Assembly: GCA_030149245.1 (NCBI GenBank)
Contig: JASBRX010000001.1
Coordinates: 1-33,197 of the forward strand
Source: Sphingomonas bacterium
Lineage (GTDB): Bacteria > Pseudomonadota > Alphaproteobacteria > Sphingomonadales > Sphingomonadaceae
DNA length: 33,197 nt
Direction: 5' to 3'
Made by a program: the position numbers and the translations under genes. Of the stretch, positions 23,464-33,197 are shown piece after piece; positions within the stretch are counted from its first letter, which is position 1, and each line of letters starts with the position of its first letter. The notes under the pieces were generated by a model. It was not told the origin of the DNA. It did no database searches and saw only the letters and a program-made list of their open reading frames with translations.

Positions 23464-23495
23464 AAAAAGCCCGTCGGCACTGCCGACGGGCTTTT
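23464..23495 (-). terminator. intrinsic terminator of tRNA-Val
   Basis: A perfect 14-base stem (23465-23478 with 23482-23495, arms starting AAAAGCCCGTCGG) with a three-base loop and a run of five T on the minus strand sits directly after the tRNA-Val CCA. The opposite strand also ends in TTTT, so it may work both ways. Confidence 0.9.
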
Positions 23496-23499
23496 AGAA

Positions 23500-23574
23500 T
23501 GGTGGGCGCGGCTGGGATTGAACCAGCGACCCCTGCGGTGTGAACACAGTGCTCTACCACTGAGCTACGCGCCC
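23500..23574 (-). tRNA. tRNA-Val (anticodon CAC)
   Basis: Acceptor GGGCGCG pairs with CGCGCCC, the discriminator is A and CCA is encoded. The anticodon stem CTGTG/CGCAG encloses TTCACAC, giving anticodon CAC (codon GUG). The D arm GCTC...GAGC and T arm GCTGGTTCAATCCCAGC are regular. It is a single-gene unit with its own terminator. Confidence 0.96.
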
Positions 23575-23648
23575 GAACCGGGGCCGGAATGGATCCGGCG
23601 AAGCTCGGCGCCGAGTTAGATCCAACTGGACCGCCCGGCGGAGCGATG

Positions 23649-23677
23649 CCCCTAGAGAAGCGGTGGAGGCTTGTCCA
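23649..23677 (-). promoter_or_regulatory. candidate tRNA-Val promoter
   Basis: On the minus strand TGGACA, a 17-base spacer and TAGGGG precede the tRNA by about 75 bases. The -35 box is good and the -10 box weak. The distance implies a long 5' leader removed by RNase P, so a nearer promoter is possible. Confidence 0.3.
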
Positions 23678-23717
23678 GCCCCCTTCCCCGCCCCGTTCGC
23701 GGCATCGAATGATGTGT

Positions 23718-23990
23718 TTAGTTGACCGCGTCCTTCAGGCCCTTGCCGGCCTTGAACTTCGGCTGCGACGACGCCTTGATCGTCATCGGCTCGCCGGTGC
23801 GCGGGTTGCGGCCGGTCGATGCCTTGCGCTTCGAGACCGAGAAGGTGCCGAAGCCGACCAGGCGAACTTCGTCGCCTTTCTTGAGCGCCGCGGTCACCGC
23901 GTCGAATACGGCCTCGACCGCCTTGCTGGCGTCACCCTTTCCGAGACCGGCGGTATCTGCGACCGTGGCGATCAGTTCCTGTTTGTTCAT
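23718..23990 (-). CDS. hupB: DNA-binding protein HU
   Basis: HU is a histone-like dimeric protein that bends and compacts DNA. The 90 residues match the family across the full length: MNKQELIATVADTAGL helix-turn-helix start, AVEAVFDAVTAALKKGDEV, the VRLVGFGTFSVSKRKA strand, the DNA-gripping arm RKASTGRNPRTGEP with its tip proline, and FKAGKGLKDAVN at the end. It follows lon in the same direction (161-base gap with a terminator), the common lon-hupB order, so it probably has its own promoter in that gap. Confidence 0.97.
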   Translation of the reverse strand: MNKQELIATVADTAGLGKGDASKAVEAVFDAVTAALKKGDEVRLVGFGTFSVSKRKASTGRNPRTGEPMTIKASSQPKFKAGKGLKDAVN

Positions 23991-24117
23991 GCCCGTTGAA
24001 CCCCTGCTTTTTTTGATAGGCGTGTAATGAAACCCGCTCGGCGCCGTAACGCCGGTGGGACAGGAAAACGAGTCCGCGCGCCCGTGTAAAGCGGAAAGCG
24101 GTACAAATACGGGGAAA

Positions 24118-24144
24118 GGGCGGAAAAAGAGCCTTTATCCGCCC
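24118..24144 (-). terminator. candidate terminator after lon
   Basis: GGGCGGA (24118-24124) and TCCGCCC (24138-24144) form a seven-pair stem around a 13-base loop, eight bases after the lon stop on the minus strand. It is followed only by TTTCCCC, so it is a moderate intrinsic terminator. Confidence 0.5.
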
Positions 24145-24151
24145 TCAACCA

Positions 24152-26537
<2,386 letters not shown>

Positions 26538-26539
<2 letters not shown>

Positions 26540-28289
26540 GAACACTCCGGTGCTGCCCGCAGGGGGCAGAATCAGTCAACTATATGGGGATCGCACACGC
26601 GGCATCAATGCAGTGTTTGCCGCGATGCTGGCGCTGACCGCGCTGACCCCCGCCGCGTGGGCGCAGAAGGGCGAGCCGCCGATCACCGACCTCACCGCGC
26701 GTTCTGGCGGCGCGATCGAGCCGGAACGCGCGGCGCTGCGGCTGGAGCATGTCGATCTGGACCTGGAGGTGGATGCGGCGCGCAAATATCTGGCGGGGAC
26801 CGCGACACTGACGCTGAGCACCAGCGCGCGGCAGACGCGGCTGCTGATTGATCTCGATAAGAACTTTCATGTCTCGGCGGTGACGATCAACGGAAAGCCG
26901 CTTGCCAATGGAACATGGCGCAATCCCGAGGGGCGGCTCACCATCGACCTGCCCGCGCCGGTCATGGCGGGCGGCAAGGTGGTGGCCCGCCTCGCCTATG
27001 CCGGGCGGCCGCATGAGGCCGTCAATGCGCCGTGGGACGATGGCATCGTCTGGTCGAGCTGGCAGGGCAAGCCTTGGGTGGCGACGACGGCGCAGGGCTA
27101 TGGCTGCGATCTGTTCTGGCCCTGCCTGGACTTTCCGGCAGGTGAGGTGAAGTCGATCCGCATGGCGATCACCACTGGGGGCGGGGCGGCGATCGGCAAT
27201 GGCAAGCTGGTGTCGGTCGAGAAGCTGGCGGGAGGCCGGGCGCGCTGGACCTGGGAAGCGATGAACATCAACCCCTATCTGGTCGCAATCAACATCGGGC
27301 CATATCGCGAGATCACGGGCAGCTATGTCAGCAAGTTCGGCAACAAGGTGCCAATGCACCTGTGGCACCTGATCGGCAAGGACAAGCAAGCCGCCGGGCT
27401 GTTCGCGGAGTTCGCGCCGACGCTCGACTTTTACGAAACGATGATCGGCCCCTTCCCCTTCGCGCACGAGAAGCTGGGCGTGGTCGAGACGCCGCATCTG
27501 GGCATGGAGCACCAGACGGTCAACGCGTACGGCAACGACTACCGCAAGGATGCGACCGGGTTCGACTGGCTGTTCCACCATGAGCTGGCGCATGAATGGT
27601 TCGGCAACCAGATGACCGCCGCCGATTGGGACGATTTCTGGCTGCATGAGGGCTATGGCCAGTACATGCAGCCGCTCTACGGCCAGTGGCGCGAGGGCGA
27701 GGCGCGCTACGCCGCGATGATGGCCGAGCAGCGCAAGAACATTCTCAACCGCCAGCCTTTGGTGTCGGGACGGTCGCGCACCTCCGACGAGGTGTATCAG
27801 CTCGAAAAGGGCGGGCCGGGACAGGACATCTACTACAAGGGCGCGTGGGTGCTGCACACCCTGCGCTACCTGATCGGCGACAAGGCGTTTTTCGATGCGA
27901 CGCGGCGGCTGGTCTATGGCCGCCCGGACCCAAAGCCGGGCAATTTCAAGCCGCGCTTTGCCAGTACGCCGGAGTTCGAGCGGCTGATGAGCGACGCTGC
28001 CGGACGCGACCTCAGCTGGTTCTACGACGTCTATCTGCGCTCCGCGGCGCTGCCCGAGCTGATCGAGACGCGCGCCGGCGATCAACTGACGCTGGAATGG
28101 CGGACGCCACGCGACACTGCCTTCCCGCTTCCGGTCGACGTGCAGGTCGATGGCGTCTTGCAGCGGGTCGCGATGGAGGGCGGGCGTGCCACCATCACGG
28201 TGCCGGCGGGCGCGCATGTCGTGATCGACCCGATGGCGCGGGTGCTGCGCCGCTCACAAGCAATCGAGGCGATGCAGGCGCGGCGCTAG
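26538..28289 (+). CDS. M1-family metallo-aminopeptidase, exported
   Basis: The zinc site is complete: HHELAHEWFGNQ gives His348-Glu349-x-x-His352, and Glu371 (in LHEGYG) is the third ligand, 19 residues later. The exopeptidase motif GxMEN appears as LGMEHQ, a variant seen in one M1 subgroup. The N-terminal beta domain starts after a hydrophobic segment (GINAVFAAMLALTALTPAAWAQ) that should be a signal peptide, so the enzyme is probably periplasmic. At 583 residues it lacks the large C-terminal helical domain of PepN, like leukotriene-A4-hydrolase-type short M1 enzymes. The start is uncertain: the ATG at 26538 has AGGA upstream and includes an arginine-containing n-region, but overlaps the lon start codon and the lon promoter. 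GTG 26613 or ATG 26625 are alternatives. Confidence 0.9.
26581..26608 (-). promoter_or_regulatory. sigma-32-type (RpoH) promoter of lon
   Basis: On the minus strand TTGATG (26608-26603), 13 bases and CCCCATATA (26589-26581) follow the heat-shock pattern CTTGAA-N13/15-CCCCATNTA; the -10 box is a full match. The expected start is about 34 bases before the lon ATG. Lon is a classic heat-shock gene, which supports the call. Confidence 0.65.
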
Positions 28290-28293
28290 CCGT

Positions 28294-29145
28294 TCAGTCG
28301 GCGAGTATGTGGCTGTCGCCGACGCGCAGCTGGTTCCGGCCCGAGCGTTTCGCGGCGTAGAGCGCGGCGTCGGCACGCGCCATGGCAAGCTGGAGCGGCT
28401 CGCCGTCGAGCGCGACGATGCCGCCGGAGCAGGTCATGGGCGCGCCGTCGGGCCGTTCGATCAGCCCGTTGCCGAGGCGTCGGCACAGGCGCTGGAGGAT
28501 GCCGGCGGCCTCGCTTTCCTTCGTAGTGGGAAAGAATACCGCGAACTCCTCGCCGCCCCAGCGTCCAACGCAGTCCGCCTTGCGTACGCCGCGCGCCAAA
28601 AACGCCGCGAAATCCTGAAGGATCGCGTCGCCCACGTCATGGCCGAAGCTGTCATTGACGGATTTAAACTTGTCCAGGTCGATCAGGGCGATCGTGCCGT
28701 CCCCAGCGCTTTCGACGCGGGCAAGGAAGCCGCGCCGGTTGAGCAGGCCGGTCAGCGGATCGCGATGCGCGGCCATGTCGAGTGCCGCAACGCGAACCTT
28801 GGTCGCCTCGCTCGCACGCGTGACCCCGGCGAGGAGCTCGGTCAGCATGTCGCCATCGCTGACCGCCTCCAGCGCCTCGGCCTGTTCGCGTTCGAGCGAC
28901 TGGACTGCCTGGGTGGCCGCGCGGACCGGGGCGAGCAGACCGTCGATACCAAAGAGCGTGAACACGGTCCCTATCAGCGTCGCAGCTAGCACGATCCCCA
29001 GATCGGGCCAGTCGGTCTTGCCGGTTGAGAATTGCCACGCAGCAAAGGCGAGCAACGGGATGTGCGTCCCGATGAAGCAGATGGTGAACATCCGCAGCCG
29101 CAGACTCGACGGGAACAGGAACCGAGTTGCCTTATAAAACCGCAA
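28294..29145 (-). CDS. membrane diguanylate cyclase (GGDEF)
   Basis: The protein is predicted to make cyclic di-GMP from two GTP. The 283 residues have two hydrophobic helices (about 19-38 and 50-68), a helical linker (75-125) suitable for dimer signalling, and a GGDEF domain with the active loop RWGGEEFAVFF (GGEEF 197-201) plus the upstream LIDLDKFKSVNDSFGHDVGD. An inhibitory I-site RxxD (Arg188-Lys-Ala-Asp191) sits five residues before GGEEF, so product feedback is expected. The TTG start at 29145 is favoured by a GGAGG five bases upstream; the first ATG (29091) has no such site and would cut into the first membrane helix. It converges on the aminopeptidase with four bases between stops. 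No sensory domain other than the short membrane part is visible. Confidence 0.92.
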   Translation of the reverse strand: MRFYKATRFLFPSSLRLRMFTICFIGTHIPLLAFAAWQFSTGKTDWPDLGIVLAATLIGTVFTLFGIDGLLAPVRAATQAVQSLEREQAEALEAVSDGDMLTELLAGVTRASEATKVRVAALDMAAHRDPLTGLLNRRGFLARVESAGDGTIALIDLDKFKSVNDSFGHDVGDAILQDFAAFLARGVRKADCVGRWGGEEFAVFFPTTKESEAAGILQRLCRRLGNGLIERPDGAPMTCSGGIVALDGEPLQLAMARADAALYAAKRSGRNQLRVGDSHILAD

Positions 29146-29271
29146 GTTAGCCTCCGCATCATCCCCAGCAGCAGCGCCAACAAAGCGTTAGGAGGCGTTA
29201 AGCAGGGACGAACGAGGTTGGTTAAACCTGTGGATGAACCGGCCGACGCGACGGCCGCACAGGCCAAACGC

Positions 29272-29299
29272 AAAACGGGCGCCGGTCGCCCGACGCCCG
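29272..29299 (-). terminator. terminator after clpX
   Basis: CGGGCG (29276-29281) pairs with CGCCCG (29294-29299), with further pairing inside the loop, and a TTTTG tract follows on the minus strand, about 25 bases after the clpX stop. The remaining part of the gap up to 29145 shows only the upstream region of the GGDEF gene. Confidence 0.6.
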
Positions 29300-29324
29300 C
29301 TTGATTGGCCAGGATCGGCGCGGA

Positions 29325-30593
<1,269 letters not shown>

Positions 30594-30609
30594 TCAGTCT
30601 TCCTTTGCG

Positions 30610-30659
30610 TGCCGGGCCGCAACGCAGCCCGGCATCCTACAGCCGGGACAACGCCCGGC
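30610..30659. repeat. paired GCCGGGC hairpins between clpP and clpX
   Basis: Two neighbouring stems, TGCCGGGC/GCCCGGCA (30610-30634) and GCCGGG/CCCGGC (30642-30659), share the same arm sequence, so alternative pairing between them is also possible. Neither has a U-tract, so they look like RNA-stabilising or processing structures and not terminators. Confidence 0.5.
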
Positions 30660-30700
30660 AACTCAAATTCGCCCCATAACAGGGGAAGGTGAGCGTCAGA

Positions 30701-31372
30701 TTAAGACGCCGCGCCTTCACTGTCAGCAGGCTGGGGCCGCTTTTCATACACTTCATCGACCAGACCGAACGCCTTGGCCTCCTCCGCCTCGAGGAAGGTG
30801 TCGCGGTCCATCGCACGCTCGATCTCCTCAAGCGGCTTGCCGGTGTACTTGACGTACAGGTCGTTCATCCGGCGCTTGATGCGCAGGATTTCCTTGGCCT
30901 GGATCTCGATATCCGACGCCATGCCCTGTGCACCGCCCGAGGGCTGGTGGATCATGATGCGGGCGTTGGTCAGCGCGACGCGCAGCCCCGGCTCACCGGC
31001 CGCGAGCAGGAAGCTGCCCATCGACGCGGCCTGACCGATGCACACCGTGCCGACGCGCGGACGGATATATTGCATCGTGTCGTGGATCGCCATGCCGGCG
31101 GTGACCACGCCGCCCGGCGAGTTGATGTACATCCAGAGGTCCTTCTTCGGGTTCTCGGACTCGAGGAAGAGCAACTGGGCGGTGATGACCGAGGCCATGT
31201 GGTCCTCGACCGGCCCGGTCAGGAAAATGATCCGCTCACGCAGCAGACGCGAATAGATGTCGAAGCTGCGCTCGCCGCGGCTCGACTGTTCGATGACGAT
31301 GGGAACGAGCGCGTTGGTGATGGGATCGCGCGTAAAGCCTTCGGGGGTCATGAGACCGGCAAGGGGGTGCAT
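30701..31372 (-). CDS. clpP: ATP-dependent Clp protease proteolytic subunit ClpP
   Basis: ClpP is the tetradecameric serine protease chamber. The 223 residues from the ATG at 31372 carry the triad Ser118 (GQAASMGSF), His142 ([10 protein letters not shown]) and Asp191 (MDRDTF), together with [22 protein letters not shown] and [10 protein letters not shown]. The N-terminal stretch before VPIVIEQ is the propeptide/axial loop region, somewhat longer than in E. coli mature ClpP; an ATG at 31351 is an alternative start. Readings further upstream (to 31486) have no family support. With clpX behind it and lon and hupB further on, it is the front of the proteostasis cluster, but tig is not next to it. 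Confidence 0.97.
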   Translation of the reverse strand: MHPLAGLMTPEGFTRDPITNALVPIVIEQSSRGERSFDIYSRLLRERIIFLTGPVEDHMASVITAQLLFLESENPKKDLWMYINSPGGVVTAGMAIHDTMQYIRPRVGTVCIGQAASMGSFLLAAGEPGLRVALTNARIMIHQPSGGAQGMASDIEIQAKEILRIKRRMNDLYVKYTGKPLEEIERAMDRDTFLEAEEAKAFGLVDEVYEKRPQPADSEGAAS

Positions 31373-31411
31373 GTGGGATGTTCTCGTCAAATCTGTTTTT
31401 GCCCAGCCGAC

Positions 31412-31441
31412 TACATCGGCGCTCGGGCGACGCGGCGCAAG
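31412..31441 (-). promoter_or_regulatory. possible sigma-32-type promoter of clpP
   Basis: On the minus strand CTTGCG (31441-31436), 15 bases and GCCGATGTA (31420-31412) partly fit the heat-shock consensus. The start point would be about 30 bases before the clpP ATG. It is weaker than the lon promoter. Confidence 0.35.
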
Positions 31442-31573
31442 GGGGGAAGAGGGTGAACACGAATGCAGCGCGCTGCGGGCAGCCACTTTGGGTCCTCACG
31501 GAGGCGCGCTGCAACCAATTCTGAACGCTTCTGTGCAACGCTAAGCCCCAACCGCCAGTGGAAAGGGGCGCCG

Positions 31574-32122
31574 ATGCGCCAGGATAGACGAACAATTCTG
31601 GTCTTTGCGCTGCTCTATGCGGCCTTCGCCGCCGTGGGCCTGTGGCCGCTGTTCGGCACGGGCGGATTCAATGATGCAACGTTCGGCATCGGGATGGTGA
31701 TCGCGATCGCGCTGTTCCCGGTGACCGCGATCGTCCTCACCGTGTTCGCGCCGTTTTTGCTGGACGGTCGAGTGACAAAGGCAAAAATGCCGCAGGTCGC
31801 CCGCCGCTCCGTCGAACAGATCGCGGAACGCGAGCATTTCGACTTCGCCTTCGCCGCTTGGAACGGGATCGAGTCCGCCGAGGCGGTCACCCGCCTCTCG
31901 CGCCGCCTCCATGCACTCGAAATCACACATCGCTTTGACGGTGGTGAGATCATGGTAGTCGAAGACGCGGTGCGCTGGAAGGTCGCGCCGGTCCCGGGGG
32001 CGTTGCGTATCGCGGGATGGGTCGAGGCACCCGACCCGGAAACCCGCGCGATGATCGCCGCGGCGGTCGAGGAATTCCTGATCGACGAACTGGGCATCCG
32101 CCTCGAAAAGCTGGCCGCCTAA
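31574..32122 (+). CDS. small membrane protein of unknown function
   Basis: I do not recognise a named family. The 182 residues show a basic N-terminus (MRQDRR), two hydrophobic helices (about 8-26 and 38-64) joined by a short loop, then a soluble domain of about 115 residues with alpha/beta character (ARRSVEQIAEREHFDFAFAAW, ALEITHRFDGGEIMVVED, APDPETRAMIAAAVEEFLIDEL). The positive-inside pattern puts the soluble part in the cytoplasm. AAAGGGG precedes the ATG; earlier in-frame starts to 31463 are unlikely. The gene is divergent from clpP, and its TAA overlaps the stop of the convergent glycosyltransferase by four bases (CTAA). Confidence 0.75.
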   Translation: MRQDRRTILVFALLYAAFAAVGLWPLFGTGGFNDATFGIGMVIAIALFPVTAIVLTVFAPFLLDGRVTKAKMPQVARRSVEQIAEREHFDFAFAAWNGIESAEAVTRLSRRLHALEITHRFDGGEIMVVEDAVRWKVAPVPGALRIAGWVEAPDPETRAMIAAAVEEFLIDELGIRLEKLAA

Positions 32123-33054
32123 AGATTCGCCGGGGCCGGCTGCGCCAGATAGGCCAGCCGCCGCACCTCACGCCGCCCCCGCACCACCGTGTCGAGGATC
32201 AGCCCGGCGAAGCTGCTGAGCGCGGCGAGGATCACGAGGCCCGTCGCCAGGATCGCCGTCGGGAAGCGCGGCACCAGCCCCGTCTCGAGATAGGTCATCG
32301 CCAGCGGCACCGCGAGCACGACGGCCAGCAGCGCCAGCGCCAGCGCGATCCAGCCGAAGAACAGCATCGGCTTTTCGATCCGGTACAGCGTCAGGATGGT
32401 CCGCGCGATCCGCGCCCCGTCGCGATAGGTGGACAGCTTCGACGCCGAACCCTCGGGCCGGGCGAGATAGCGGGTCTCCACCTCCCCCACCGGCATCTTC
32501 AGTTCCAGAGCATGGACGCTGATCTCGGTCTCGATCTCGAAGCCTGCGGACAGGACCGGGAAGCTCTTCACGAACCGGCGCGAAAAGACCCGATAGCCGG
32601 AGAAGATGTCGGTGAAGCTGCGCCCGAACAGTCGGGCGAGCAGGCCGGTCATCGCGCGGTTGCCCAGCACATGGCCGCGGCGATAGGCGTCCGCAGCCTC
32701 GTGCACGCGGGTGCCGACAACCATGTCCAGCCCCTCCTCGCGCATCTTGGCGATCATCGCGGGGGCAGCGGCGGCGTCATATGTCGCGTCGCCATCGGCC
32801 ATCACATAGATGTCGGCATCGACATCGGCGAACATGCGCCGCACGACATTGCCCTTGCCTTGCATCCGCTCGGTCCGGACGATCGCGCCGGCTTCGCGCG
32901 CCACCGTCACCGTGCGGTCGCTGCTGTTATTGTCGTAGACATAGATGGCAGCGCCCGGAAGCGCCGCGCGAAAACCCGCGACCGTCTGCGCGATCGCGGC
33001 TTCCTCGTTATAGCAGGGCAGGATCACTGCGATGTTCGGTTCGGTCTCGGACAT
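32119..33054 (-). CDS. GT2-family glycosyltransferase with C-terminal membrane helices
   Basis: The 311-residue protein is a family 2 glycosyltransferase of the dolichol/undecaprenyl-phosphate sugar transferase type. The GT-A domain shows VILPCYNEEAAIAQTV, VYDNNSSDRT, the metal-binding DxD in MADGDATYD, and FSGYRVFSRRFVKSFP. Two hydrophobic segments at the C-terminus (about 230-255 and 270-295) and a basic tail anchor it to the inner membrane. Such enzymes load a sugar onto a lipid phosphate carrier or build surface polysaccharide. The ATG at 33054 with an upstream GGAG was preferred to a TTG three codons earlier. No other envelope-glycan genes are in view, so the end product is unknown. Confidence 0.9.
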   Translation of the reverse strand: MSETEPNIAVILPCYNEEAAIAQTVAGFRAALPGAAIYVYDNNSSDRTVTVAREAGAIVRTERMQGKGNVVRRMFADVDADIYVMADGDATYDAAAAPAMIAKMREEGLDMVVGTRVHEAADAYRRGHVLGNRAMTGLLARLFGRSFTDIFSGYRVFSRRFVKSFPVLSAGFEIETEISVHALELKMPVGEVETRYLARPEGSASKLSTYRDGARIARTILTLYRIEKPMLFFGWIALALALLAVVLAVPLAMTYLETGLVPRFPTAILATGLVILAALSSFAGLILDTVVRGRREVRRLAYLAQPAPANL

Positions 33055-33065
33055 CGCCCCCAACT

Positions 33066-33148
33066 CCGTTCAGACTGAGCCTGTCGAAGCCCTGCCCTTC
33101 CTCACTAGTGGAAGAAAGACAGCCCTTCGACAAGCTCAGGGCGAACGG
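33066..33148. repeat. REP-like palindromic repeat
   Basis: Inverted 24-base arms (33066-33089 and 33125-33148) match at about 20 of 24 positions and share the CTTCGACAAGCTCAG core of the repeat at 7491-7564. The 35-base centre contains an internal CTTCCTCACTAGTGGAAG near-palindrome. It separates the glycosyltransferase from the partial gene at the window end. Confidence 0.8.
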
Positions 33149-33152
33149 TGAA

Positions 33153-33197
33153 TTACTCCGCAGCCTTCTTCTTGGCCGGAGCCTTCTTCTTCGGCGC
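33153..33197 (-). CDS. C-terminal tail of a Lys/Ala-rich protein (partial)
   Basis: Only the last 14 codons and the TAA are inside the window. They encode APKKKAPAKKKAAE, a lysine/alanine/proline tail. Such tails are common at the end of DNA topoisomerase I of alphaproteobacteria and of several other nucleic-acid-binding proteins, so the identity cannot be fixed here. Confidence 0.6.
   Translation of the reverse strand, partial: APKKKAPAKKKAAE

Noticed and set aside
23335..23619. Plus-strand frame with ARLGLNQRPLRCEHSALPLS
   Set aside because: Antisense of tRNA-Val; the frame also runs through the terminator hairpin.
27480..27530. GMEHQ in place of GxMEN in the M1 peptidase as a novelty
   Set aside because: The same variant is known from a subgroup of M1 peptidases, so it is a subfamily feature and not an anomaly.
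26580..28217. 545-codon minus-strand frame opposite the M1 aminopeptidase
   Set aside because: Shadow frame without motifs; the HExxH enzyme on the plus strand explains the region.

Overview
The window is GC-rich chromosomal DNA from an alphaproteobacterium, most likely a sphingomonad (Sphingomonas or a close relative). The signs are a double-domain Hfq, short MetG and RlpA-like proteins in a cell-wall/replication gene string, a large TonB-dependent receptor paired with a surface lipoprotein, a retropepsin-like membrane protease, and GAGCTTGTCGAAG-type palindromic repeats. No rRNA gene or complete mobile element is visible.

Region by region. (1) 36-2483 (+): hfq, hflX and a periplasmic cyclophilin, tightly packed. 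A small WYL-like protein follows with its own promoter. (2) 12250-2911 (-): ten genes in one direction, mostly with 4-base stop/start overlaps: a MltB-type transglycosylase, an RlpA-like SPOR lipoprotein, a D,D-carboxypeptidase, tmk, holB, metG, tatD, a metallo-beta-lactamase-fold hydrolase, an aspartic protease and mazG. The string joins peptidoglycan remodelling, DNA replication, methionyl-tRNA charging and nucleotide housekeeping. (3) 12250-15472: an accessory spot at tRNA-Ser(TGA). The tRNA promoter and 5' half are present twice, 730 bp apart. Between the copies lies a base-composition-atypical, shikimate-kinase-like gene. After the intact tRNA come three tandem phage-tail-collar (microcystin-dependent-protein type) genes and a possible gene remnant. 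(4) 15473-18533: a leucine-dehydrogenase-type enzyme, tRNA-His, an apparently ATPase-dead GspE/PilB-like protein and a prolyl-4-hydroxylase-like dioxygenase. (5) 18554-23460: a repeat element, the TonB-dependent receptor and its lipoprotein partner, preceded by candidate Pho boxes. (6) 23464-31372: tRNA-Val, then hupB, lon, clpX and clpP in the widespread clpP-clpX-lon-hupB order, but with an M1 aminopeptidase and a GGDEF protein inserted between clpX and lon. Heat-shock-type promoters are visible before lon and, less clearly, clpP. (7) 31574-33197: a small membrane protein, a GT2 glycosyltransferase, a palindromic repeat and the lysine/alanine-rich tail of a protein cut by the window edge.

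The least ordinary items are the split tRNA-Ser locus with a cargo gene placed behind a duplicated tRNA promoter, the P-loop-less GspE/PilB relative, the three tandem collar proteins, and a probable phosphate-regulated receptor/lipoprotein pair. All functional statements come from reading motifs by eye; no database search was run.
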